Assembly (NCBI GenBank): GCA_958415245.1
Contig: CATYYP010000084.1
Span: 1 to 7,665 of the forward strand
Origin: Schaalia odontolytica
Lineage (GTDB): Bacteria; Actinomycetota; Actinomycetes; Actinomycetales; Actinomycetaceae
Reading direction: 5' to 3'
DNA length: 7,665 nt
Shown piece after piece: positions 1 to 5,665 of this stretch. Position 1 is the first letter of the stretch; the number at the start of each line of letters is the position of its first letter. A program made the translations under genes and the position numbers. The notes under the pieces are model-generated. The model saw only the letters and a list, made by a program, of their open reading frames with translations. It was not told the origin of the DNA and searched no databases.

Positions 1-484
1 CCACTGGGTTGACCTGATCGTCGACGCGTCCGATCCGCAGGCCCGCGATCTGCACCGCGTCCTGTCCACCTCGCTGGCCGAGACTCGCGTGCCCGCGCCG
101 CGCCTCATCGACATCAACCAGCCCCTTGCCTCGCTCCTTGACGAGGTCCGCCCCTCCCGTCACGTCCTCGTCGCCGTGCGTAAGGGCCACGATCTGAAGA
201 AGCTGCACCACCTGCTCGACGAGCTGGCGATCATCAACCGCGAGGTGAACGGCATGATCTACCTGGGCGACCAGGTGGCCGCGCCCGCCTCCGCTCCGAC
301 CGCTCCCGCTCAGTCGGCCGAGGTCATCGAGCCCAAGGACGAGGCACCGGCTGGGTCCGCCCAGACCTCGGAACCTCAGGCCGATGCCGCTGAATCCACG
401 CCTACCAAGGAAACGGAAGAGACGGCTGCTTCCAAGAAGTCCGAGGGCGAGGCCAAGGCTTCCTCGAAGAAGGGCAAGAAATGA
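1..484 (+). CDS. 3' end of a polysaccharide chain-length / BY-kinase-like protein (partial)
   Basis: The frame is open from base 2 with no start in a credible context, so the gene begins left of the window; the GTG at 89 is only an internal codon. The first ~90 visible residues carry a strand-helix pattern (VDLIVDASDP, then LIDINQPLASLLDEV, then HVLVAVRKG, a helix, then VNGMIYLGD). This resembles the last strands of the P-loop domain of BY-kinase/CpsD-like proteins, where a 'vlvvvr.G....' strand precedes 'v.GvvlN'. The Walker motifs would lie upstream and cannot be checked. The final ~65 residues are a disordered Ala/Pro/Glu/Ser/Thr tail ending in Lys clusters (SSKKGKK) with no tyrosine, unlike the Tyr cluster of typical BY-kinases. 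The stop overlaps the start of the glycosyltransferase (ATGA), implying one operon and a role in polysaccharide assembly. The family call is inference; the reading frame is secure. Confidence 0.6.
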   Translation, partial: HWVDLIVDASDPQARDLHRVLSTSLAETRVPAPRLIDINQPLASLLDEVRPSRHVLVAVRKGHDLKKLHHLLDELAIINREVNGMIYLGDQVAAPASAPTAPAQSAEVIEPKDEAPAGSAQTSEPQADAAESTPTKETEETAASKKSEGEAKASSKKGKK

Positions 485-1824
485 GCGCCGAGGAGACCAA
501 CGCAGCCGACCACAAGGCCGCCTCGATCTGGCACGTTGACCGCACTGCGCGCGTCTCCCAGCTGATTTCGGGCGACCCGTCGGATCCGCGAGCGCTCGTG
601 CTCGTGCGTGACAACGGCCGTAACTCGGCGTTCGTCGAGATCGAGGGCACGGACCATCCGGAGACTGATCCGCGCGTGCTCGAGGTCGAACCGGCCCCTG
701 CGCGCGGTTGGGAAGAGGGTGCTGGCGCCGATGTGGACGCGACTGTCGTCATGTGCACGGTCGGCTCGTGCGACATGCTCGAAGAGGCGGTGCGCGCCAT
801 CCTGGCTCAGGATCACCAGCGTTTCACGCTCGTTGTCGTGGATAACGCTCCGCACACGGGTTTGACCCGCAAGAAGCTCGCGGGCATCGACGATACGCGC
901 CTGAGCATCGTCTCGGCGTCTCGTCCGGGCCTGTCTCGCGCCCGCAACCGCGGCGTGCTGGCTGCTCGCGGCGAGGTCATTGTCTTCACGGACGACGACG
1001 CGATCGTCGACCCGCACTGGCTGACCGCCATGATCGACCCGTTCACGGCCTCGCCGTACGTTGCCGCGACGACGGGTATCGCGCTGCCCCTTGAGCAGCG
1101 TTACGCGCCCCAGCGGTGGTTCGAGTCGCGCGGCGGCTTCCCCAAGGACATGTCCCCGCGCGTGTGGTGCGTCGGCGATATCCCCGAGGGCCTGGAGGTC
1201 CTGGGCGAGAAGGGTGACGGCGGCCCGCTGTTCCCGATCACGACGGCCCGCGTGGGTGCAGGCGTGTGCATGGCCATGCGTCGCGATGTCCTCATGGAGG
1301 TCGGGCCCTTCGATCCGGCGCTGGGTGCCGGCACCTCGACGCGCGGCGGCGAGGACCTCGACATGTTCGCGCGGATCCTGGCCACGGGTGACGTCATCAT
1401 CCATACGCCCGACGCCCTCGTGCACCACCGTCACCGCGTCGACGAGGCCGGCCTGGATAAGCAGATCCGCGGCAACGGCTCCGGCATGGCGGCCCTTTTG
1501 ACGAAGGCGATCATCGCCAAGCCCTCCGTGCTCGGTACGCTTGCGACCCGTGTGCCCGGCGTCCTCAATCGCGTTAAGCCCGGTGGCGCTCGCGTTGCCG
1601 GCACCGACGAGGACGTGCCCGGCTCGCTCACCAAGTCCGAGATCAAGGGTTTCCTCGAGGGTCCCTTCCTGTACCTGTCGTCGCGCAAGCGCAACAAGCT
1701 TGGTACCCCGCGACAGGCGGAGCCGGCCCCCGCGCAGGATAGCGTGACCGCACCGAGCAGCGCTGAGGAGGCCCAGGCCTCGTCCTCGACGGAGACGACC
1801 GGTGAAGGGAACGGTAACGCGTGA
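481..1824 (+). CDS. Family 2 glycosyltransferase
   Basis: This 447-residue protein probably transfers a sugar from a nucleotide-sugar donor to a lipid-linked glycan on the inner face of the membrane. After an ~85-residue N-terminal extension (residues 35-58 form a small 'ALVLVRDNGR...' strand module) comes a GT-A core. It shows the first strand VVMCTVGSCDML (89-100), VVVDNAP with the nucleotide-binding Asp121, the helix RPGLSRARNRGV (148-159), the metal-binding DXD-type triplet Asp171-Asp173, and GGEDLDMFARIL (289-300), whose Glu291-Asp292 is the usual acceptor-site ED motif. A His cluster (315, 316, 318) follows. The last ~40 residues are a Ser/Glu/Ala-rich disordered tail. No clear membrane segment is seen, so it is probably cytoplasmic or peripheral. 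The ATG at 481 has AGAAGGG at 468-474, six bases upstream, and overlaps the preceding stop, suggesting translational coupling. The sugar specificity cannot be read from sequence. Confidence 0.9.
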   Translation: MSAEETNAADHKAASIWHVDRTARVSQLISGDPSDPRALVLVRDNGRNSAFVEIEGTDHPETDPRVLEVEPAPARGWEEGAGADVDATVVMCTVGSCDMLEEAVRAILAQDHQRFTLVVVDNAPHTGLTRKKLAGIDDTRLSIVSASRPGLSRARNRGVLAARGEVIVFTDDDAIVDPHWLTAMIDPFTASPYVAATTGIALPLEQRYAPQRWFESRGGFPKDMSPRVWCVGDIPEGLEVLGEKGDGGPLFPITTARVGAGVCMAMRRDVLMEVGPFDPALGAGTSTRGGEDLDMFARILATGDVIIHTPDALVHHRHRVDEAGLDKQIRGNGSGMAALLTKAIIAKPSVLGTLATRVPGVLNRVKPGGARVAGTDEDVPGSLTKSEIKGFLEGPFLYLSSRKRNKLGTPRQAEPAPAQDSVTAPSSAEEAQASSSTETTGEGNGNA

Positions 1825-3338
1825 GCCCACGCCGAGGACTCTGGGCCAAACCCGCCCCCGCCCAAATCGGGCCGCTGCGAGAGGACGCGCAGGATCTGCC
1901 TGCGTGGCCCTTCGTCGTGGCCTATTCGGCGTACTTCCTGTGGTGGGTTCTCGGCTCCGGTGATCTGATGTGGCCGCTGTTCGCGTCGATCATGCTCGTG
2001 TTCATGATCGGCCGACACGGCCTGCGCTTCCCGCCCGGATCCATCCTGTGGGTGTTCTTCCTGGCGTGGGTGCTGGCCTCGATGACCATGCTCGACACGG
2101 GCGGGCGCGTCATTGGCGCGTTCTATCGCTTCCTGCTGCAGATCTCGCCTGGCATCTTTGCGGTCTACGCCTTCAACGCGCGCAAGTCACTGAGCGTGCG
2201 CACGATTACCGGCACGATGTGGGGCTTCCTGGCGTCGACCACCATCGGTGGCTTCATCGCCATGGCGGCGCCGACTCTGCGCTTCAAGACGCTCATGTAC
2301 TACCTGGTGCCGCGAGCCCTGCACTCCAACGACTTCGTCAAGGAGTTCACGAAGCGCGCGACCACCCAGTGGAACCCCTCGTCGTGGATCCTCTCCGACC
2401 CGCGCCCGTCGGCCCCCTTCATCTACTCCAACACCTACGGCAACGTCTACTCGCTGATCTTCCCGCTCGCGCTCGTCTTCGCCTACGTGCTGTGGCGCGA
2501 GCGCTCCAAGTGGCGTTTCATCGTGGTCGCCGTGTGCGCGCTGTCGGTTATCCCGGCAGCCGCGACGCTCAACCGCGGTATGTACATCGGCCTCATCGTC
2601 ATCGTCGTGTGGGTGGGTTTCCAGCGACTGCGCGCGGGAGCCTGGCGTACCGTCCTGGGTATCGTCGCGGCCATCGTCGTGGGTGTGATCGCGTGGCTGG
2701 CCACCCCGGCCTCGCAGTCGCTCCTTGAACGCGTCGCGGCCTCATCCTCGACGCAAGACCGTGCCTCCAACTACCTCGAGACGCTCAATGAGCTCCAGCA
2801 GTCGCCGCTCCTGGGCTTCGGCGCCCCGCGTCCCTCGGCCTCGCCGTGGCTGCCCTCCCTGGGCACGCAGGGCCAGTTCTGGACGGTCATCTTCTCCTAC
2901 GGCCTGGTCGGCCTGGCGCTGTTCCTCGCCTTCTTCCTGCGCATGTTCCCGCGCATCTGGCGAGCCACGGACGTGTACGGCTCGATCCTGGGCGGCATCA
3001 TCCTGGCGACCCTGGTGGAGCAGTTTTACTACGGCATGAACACCGGCCTCATGATTTCCGTTGTTGCGGTGGCGCTCCTGTCGCGTCACCTCGAGGAGGA
3101 GAGCGATCCGATCAAGCGCGCCGAGGTCGAGCGCGACGGCCGCGCGAGCGCCGGTAGCGTCGCCGGGACCGTCCGCGCCCAGCGCGCGGTGCGCATGGGG
3201 CAATGGACAAGCCCCGCCGCGAACGACGGGGCTTTTGCCACTCACATGCTTGCTCGACTCAACAAGTCGGGTCGTCGGGGAACGAGAAGCCGGACAGCTT
3301 CCACGCGCCGCCGTCCTTCACAAACAGAAAATAGGTGA
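1821..3338 (+). CDS. O-antigen polymerase/ligase-like polytopic membrane protein (Wzy-type)
   Basis: This 505-residue protein has about 11-12 hydrophobic segments (roughly residues 28-45, 50-64, 73-91, 104-119, 130-150, 205-224, 232-248, 253-268, 278-294, 354-373, 386-403, 405-421). A large hydrophilic loop at about 295-353 holds DRASNYLETLNELQQSPLLGFG, and 'TLNRGMYIGL' (249-258) precedes a membrane helix. Both resemble the O-antigen ligase/Wzy_C group, which polymerises or transfers lipid-linked oligosaccharides on the outer face of the membrane. Polymerase and ligase cannot be separated by eye. The GTG start overlaps the glycosyltransferase stop (GTGA), with GAAGGGA at 1804-1810 as ribosome binding site. 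The C-terminal ~80 residues after the last helix are Arg/Ala-rich. A terminator-like hairpin covers codons 463-472, and the last 80 bases are antisense to the convergent gene, so the true end may be shorter in relatives. Confidence 0.82.
   Translation: MSPRRGLWAKPAPAQIGPLREDAQDLPAWPFVVAYSAYFLWWVLGSGDLMWPLFASIMLVFMIGRHGLRFPPGSILWVFFLAWVLASMTMLDTGGRVIGAFYRFLLQISPGIFAVYAFNARKSLSVRTITGTMWGFLASTTIGGFIAMAAPTLRFKTLMYYLVPRALHSNDFVKEFTKRATTQWNPSSWILSDPRPSAPFIYSNTYGNVYSLIFPLALVFAYVLWRERSKWRFIVVAVCALSVIPAAATLNRGMYIGLIVIVVWVGFQRLRAGAWRTVLGIVAAIVVGVIAWLATPASQSLLERVAASSSTQDRASNYLETLNELQQSPLLGFGAPRPSASPWLPSLGTQGQFWTVIFSYGLVGLALFLAFFLRMFPRIWRATDVYGSILGGIILATLVEQFYYGMNTGLMISVVAVALLSRHLEEESDPIKRAEVERDGRASAGSVAGTVRAQRAVRMGQWTSPAANDGAFATHMLARLNKSGRRGTRSRTASTRRRPSQTENR
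3209..3236 (+). terminator. Rho-independent terminator-like hairpin, inside a reading frame
   Basis: An 8-bp perfect stem, AAGCCCCG (3209-3216) with CGGGGCTT (3227-3234), encloses a 10-base loop that can itself form a 2-bp CG/CG extension closed by CGAA. The right arm runs into a short T tract (TTTT, 3233-3236). The T tract favours the + strand. The A residues before the left arm give only a short U run in the other direction, so it may also serve weakly for the leftward gene ending 23 bases away. It lies between two convergent genes, as expected, but the upstream frame reads through it without a stop. Confidence 0.7.
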
Positions 3339-3912
3339 GGGCGCGGGTCATGGTCGTGTCGTCCGTCAGCGCAGTTCCCGCGTCGTTGAGGACGCGAACG
3401 TTGGAAGAGTCGACGCACGCCGAGACCGTGACGTTTCCGGCACCGTCATCGCTGAGGATATGCACGTCTTCGAGGGTGGGTGAGCCGGTGGTATGGGTGC
3501 CGTCCCTCGTCCACTCGAGAGCCTGCGCGTCGAACTCCTCCAGCGCCGAGGCAGTGAGCACGGAAGACAGGTCGGTCGCACGAGCCTGCTCGGGGTCCGT
3601 GTACGCGTCCCACAGGGTGTTCATGACGAAGGTAGCCTGCCCGGCTGCCTCGGAGTCCGTGGCCAGCGAACCGGATTCGTTCGCGGGCCCGCCCGACTGC
3701 GGGGTGATGGTCTTCGCGACGGACTGCGGGATGTCGGACTGCGGGTCTTCCTCGGAGCTCTGCTCGCCGGACGCCGCAGAGGCGGCCGCATCCGTCTCAG
3801 AGGAGCCCGTCAGGCGCAGGAAACCGGCGATGACGAGCGCAATGATGAGGAGAATCGCGGCTGCCAGCAGGCTCTTCTTGCGGGCAGGGGAGAGCGAGTT
3901 GATGAAGTCCAT
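3259..3912 (-). CDS. Small membrane-anchored protein with NTF2-like extracytoplasmic domain
   Basis: This 217-residue protein has a short basic N-terminus (ARKK, 10-13), one hydrophobic helix at about 14-33, then a disordered Ser/Glu/Asp/Ala-rich linker to about residue 90. A globular part follows (91-217), starting with the helix TFVMNTLWDAYTDPEQA and ending in strands with TYFLFVKDGGAWKLSGF (193-209). The alternation and the 'dGgaWkl.gf' ending resemble NTF2-like domains common in actinobacterial secreted or anchored proteins of unknown role. Only two cysteines are present, Cys166 (SACVDSS) and Cys217, the very last residue; they are a likely disulfide pair outside the cell. The single N-terminal helix with no lipobox or clean cleavage site suggests a signal anchor. 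The start ATG at 3912 is preceded by GATGGG. The gene is convergent with the polymerase-like gene and divergent from the flippase. I do not recognise a specific function. Confidence 0.78.
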   Translation of the reverse strand: MDFINSLSPARKKSLLAAAILLIIALVIAGFLRLTGSSETDAAASAASGEQSSEEDPQSDIPQSVAKTITPQSGGPANESGSLATDSEAAGQATFVMNTLWDAYTDPEQARATDLSSVLTASALEEFDAQALEWTRDGTHTTGSPTLEDVHILSDDGAGNVTVSACVDSSNVRVLNDAGTALTDDTTMTRALTYFLFVKDGGAWKLSGFSFPDDPTC

Positions 3913-3971
3913 GTGTATCCCATCGGTAGGTTATAGAAAAAGGCTACCGCGCGGTAGCGGGAAGGTTAATC
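3913..3971. promoter_or_regulatory. Divergent promoter region between the anchored protein and the flippase
   Basis: This 59-base gap contains the start signals of two divergent genes. The AT-rich core TTATAG/CTATAA at 3931-3936 can be read as a -10-like element on either strand (TATAAC leftward, TATAGA rightward). No convincing -35 box is visible at the usual spacing for either direction. A 16-bp palindrome sits next to it. The flippase ribosome binding site GGGAAGG (3959-3965) lies six bases before its ATG. Promoter positions are inferred from base composition only. Confidence 0.45.
3943..3958. repeat. Perfect 16-bp palindrome (operator or leftward terminator candidate)
   Basis: GCTACCGC at 3943-3950 is followed directly by its reverse complement GCGGTAGC at 3951-3958. 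A further copy of the CGGTAG half-site occurs at 3924-3929. On the minus strand the palindrome can form a GCTACC stem with a GCGC loop, followed by C and five T residues (3941-3937), the form of a small intrinsic terminator. As duplex DNA it is a symmetric site for a dimeric repressor beside the -10-like core. The symmetry is seen directly; the role is inferred. Confidence 0.6.
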
Positions 3972-5459
3972 ATGAGTGAGGCAAATCAAGCCAGGCGTTC
4001 CCTCGCGCGCGGCGGCATCGTTGGCTTCGTCGGAGCGGCCGCCTCCGCGGTCCTGGGCTTCGCGTTCACGATCATCCTCTCGCGCATGCTGGGTGCCGAG
4101 GGTGCGGGTATCGTCACCCAGGCAACCGGTGTCTTCGCGATCGTCATGGCCCTGGCCAAGGTAGGCCTCGACTCCACCGCCATCTACCTGATGCCACGCC
4201 TGTCCCTGGATGCTCCCGAGGAGATCCGCGCGACCCTGTCCTTCATGGCCTCCATGACGGTGGGCGTCTCCACTGTGTGCGTCCTCATTCTCGAGGCCGT
4301 GGCTCCCTTGATCTGGAACGCGCAGGTTGCGGCCTCCACGCGGGCGGTGCTGTGGTTCGTGCCGATCGGCGCCCTCACCCTCGTCGCATCCGCCGCTCTG
4401 CGGGCGCTCGGCAACATGCGCGAGTACGTCCTCGTTCAGAACCTGCTGCTGCCCGGCCTGCGCCCGCTCCTCGTTGCGCTCGCGGCCGCTTTCACCGGGT
4501 CGCTGGCCTTCGTGTCAGTCGCCTGGGCGCTGCCCTTCGTCGTCGTCCTCGTTGCCGCGTGGTGGCTGCTGCTCAGGCACATGCCCTCGGCGGCCGACTC
4601 GGTGGGCCGTTGGCCGAGTGCCCAGCGGCGTCGTCAAGTCGTGTCCTTCGCGCTTCCTCGCACTCTTACTGCCGGCCTCGAGCAGGCGCTGCAGTGGCTC
4701 GACGTGCTCCTCGTCGGTCTCCTGGCGGGCGACGCGGCCTCGGGCATCTACGGTGGTGCCATTCGCTTCATTCAGGCGGGCATGGTCGTCGACACGGCTC
4801 TGCGCGTTGTTGTTTCCCCGCAGTTCTCCAAACTCCTGCACCAGGGTAAGACGAAGGAGCTGCGCGACCTCTACAGCACGGCCTCGATCTGGCTCGTTCT
4901 GTTCGCCGCCCCCATCTACGCGCTCATGGCGATCTACGCACCCGCGCTCATGCGCATCCTTGGTGACGGCTTCGCCCCCGGCGCGAACGTCCTCGTGGTC
5001 CTGTGCATCGGCTCCATCGTGACTTTCATGGCGGGAAACATTCACTCGTTGCTCATCATGAGTGGACGCTCCGGGTGGGCAGCGGTCAACAAGATCGTGG
5101 TCCTTACCCTCAACGTTGTGGGTAACGTCATCTTTATTCCTCGCGGAGGAATGGTCGCTGCGGCGATCGTCTGGGCTGTGTGTATGGTGCTTGACGCGGC
5201 CATGGCGACCGTTCAGGTCTCGCGGTTTATCGGTGTGACACCGAAATTGTCGGAAGTGGTCAAGCCGATCCTTGTTGTGGGCGTGTCCGCAGCGGTTCCG
5301 GGCGGGTGTATAGCGTGGTGGCTGGGGCGCGACTCTTTCGTTGCGACCATTGTCGGATCGGCGCTCTCGGTCATGGTTTTCGCTTATGTCTGCTGGGTGT
5401 TTAGGGATCGTCTGCACCTGTCGGGACTTGGGTCCCTGGCGAGGCGTCGCCGGGGGTAG
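3972..5459 (+). CDS. Wzx-type polysaccharide/oligosaccharide flippase (MOP/MVF superfamily)
   Basis: This 495-residue protein would flip lipid-linked repeat units across the cytoplasmic membrane for polymerisation outside. It opens with RRSLARGGIVGFVGAAASAVLGFAF, the usual first helix of the polysaccharide synthesis/flippase family, then LSRMLGAEGAGIVTQATGVF (36-55), the characteristic 'r.lg.eg.G.......' segment. About 14 hydrophobic segments follow (roughly 13-37, 45-65, 88-112, 123-143, 155-175, 179-200, 223-250, 262-285, 304-325, 338-358, 371-389, 393-412, 430-450, 456-476). A hydrophilic loop at about 203-222 separates two halves of similar size. The length and helix count fit full-length family members, and the C-terminus is basic (RRRR). 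The ATG at 3972 has GGGAAGG six bases upstream. It stands alone after the interrupting antisense gene, so it needs its own promoter. The last ~200 bases have more A/T third positions than the rest. Confidence 0.9.
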   Translation: MSEANQARRSLARGGIVGFVGAAASAVLGFAFTIILSRMLGAEGAGIVTQATGVFAIVMALAKVGLDSTAIYLMPRLSLDAPEEIRATLSFMASMTVGVSTVCVLILEAVAPLIWNAQVAASTRAVLWFVPIGALTLVASAALRALGNMREYVLVQNLLLPGLRPLLVALAAAFTGSLAFVSVAWALPFVVVLVAAWWLLLRHMPSAADSVGRWPSAQRRRQVVSFALPRTLTAGLEQALQWLDVLLVGLLAGDAASGIYGGAIRFIQAGMVVDTALRVVVSPQFSKLLHQGKTKELRDLYSTASIWLVLFAAPIYALMAIYAPALMRILGDGFAPGANVLVVLCIGSIVTFMAGNIHSLLIMSGRSGWAAVNKIVVLTLNVVGNVIFIPRGGMVAAAIVWAVCMVLDAAMATVQVSRFIGVTPKLSEVVKPILVVGVSAAVPGGCIAWWLGRDSFVATIVGSALSVMVFAYVCWVFRDRLHLSGLGSLARRRRG

Positions 5460-5465
5460 GAATGG

Positions 5466-5480
5466 GGTGCGTGATGCACC
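5466..5480 (+). other. Short inverted repeat just after the flippase stop
   Basis: GGTGC (5466-5470) and GCACC (5476-5480) form a 5-bp stem with a 5-base loop, seven bases after the flippase stop codon. No T run follows, so it is at best a weak terminator or an operator-like dyad for the next gene. Confidence 0.3.
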
Positions 5481-5506
5481 TGTGAAAGTCTGACTTGACC
5501 ATTCGG

Positions 5507-5535
5507 TTGATCTGATGGGGATTGTTGTGTAATTA
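5507..5535 (+). promoter_or_regulatory. Candidate promoter for the fibrinogen-like protein gene
   Basis: TTGATC at 5507-5512 is a fair -35 match and lies 17 bases before TAATTA (5530-5535), within the AT-rich run GTAATTATTTAT (5529-5540), which stands out against high-GC surroundings. A second TTGACC at 5495-5500 and two TCTGA copies (5489-5493, 5511-5515) give the region a repetitive look. The downstream gene has GAAAGG at 5563-5568, seven bases before its ATG. The -10 match is poor, so the exact box is uncertain. Confidence 0.4.
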
Positions 5536-5575
5536 TTTATGCAACAAGTTTCTGTTCCCTCCGAAAGGTCGTGTC

Positions 5576-5665
5576 ATGGCTTCTGTGATTTCGCGCCTTG
5601 CAATCCTTGCAACTGCGCCGATTGTCGCCTGCGCTTCCCTCGCGCTCGCTCCGATGGCTCACGCT
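5576..5665 (+). other. Signal peptide coding region
   Basis: Codons 1-30 encode MASVISR, a hydrophobic stretch (8-28) and the signal peptidase I-type site AHA, cutting before Val31. An alternative reading is a lipobox at IVAC (16-19), but the residues after Cys19 are still hydrophobic and end in a good AxA site, so an ordinary secreted protein is preferred. Confidence 0.75.

Noticed and set aside
89..484. GTG at 89 as the start of a complete 131-residue gene
   Set aside because: The same frame is open and protein-like upstream to the window edge (VDLIVDASDP...), so the gene is 5' truncated and this GTG is internal.
376..1830. 484-residue open frame on the minus strand
   Set aside because: It is opposite the glycosyltransferase gene, rich in Arg/His/Gly/Ala, with no family motif. 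The + strand frame has a full GT-A motif set.
1970..2728. 252-residue + strand frame inside the polymerase-like gene
   Set aside because: It is an out-of-frame shadow, Arg/His-rich, whereas the 1821 frame gives coherent membrane helices.
3335..3979. 214-residue + strand frame opposite the anchored protein
   Set aside because: The minus strand gives a coherent anchor helix and NTF2-like ending. The + frame is Ser/Arg/Ala-rich without a motif and runs through the divergent control region.
4515..5417. 300-residue minus-strand frame opposite the flippase
   Set aside because: Its composition (Arg/His/Asp-rich) is typical of an antisense shadow of a hydrophobic protein, and no domain is recognisable.
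5466..5480. Hairpin after the flippase as a true intrinsic terminator
   Set aside because: It has only a 5-bp stem and no T run follows, so it was kept only as a low-confidence inverted repeat.
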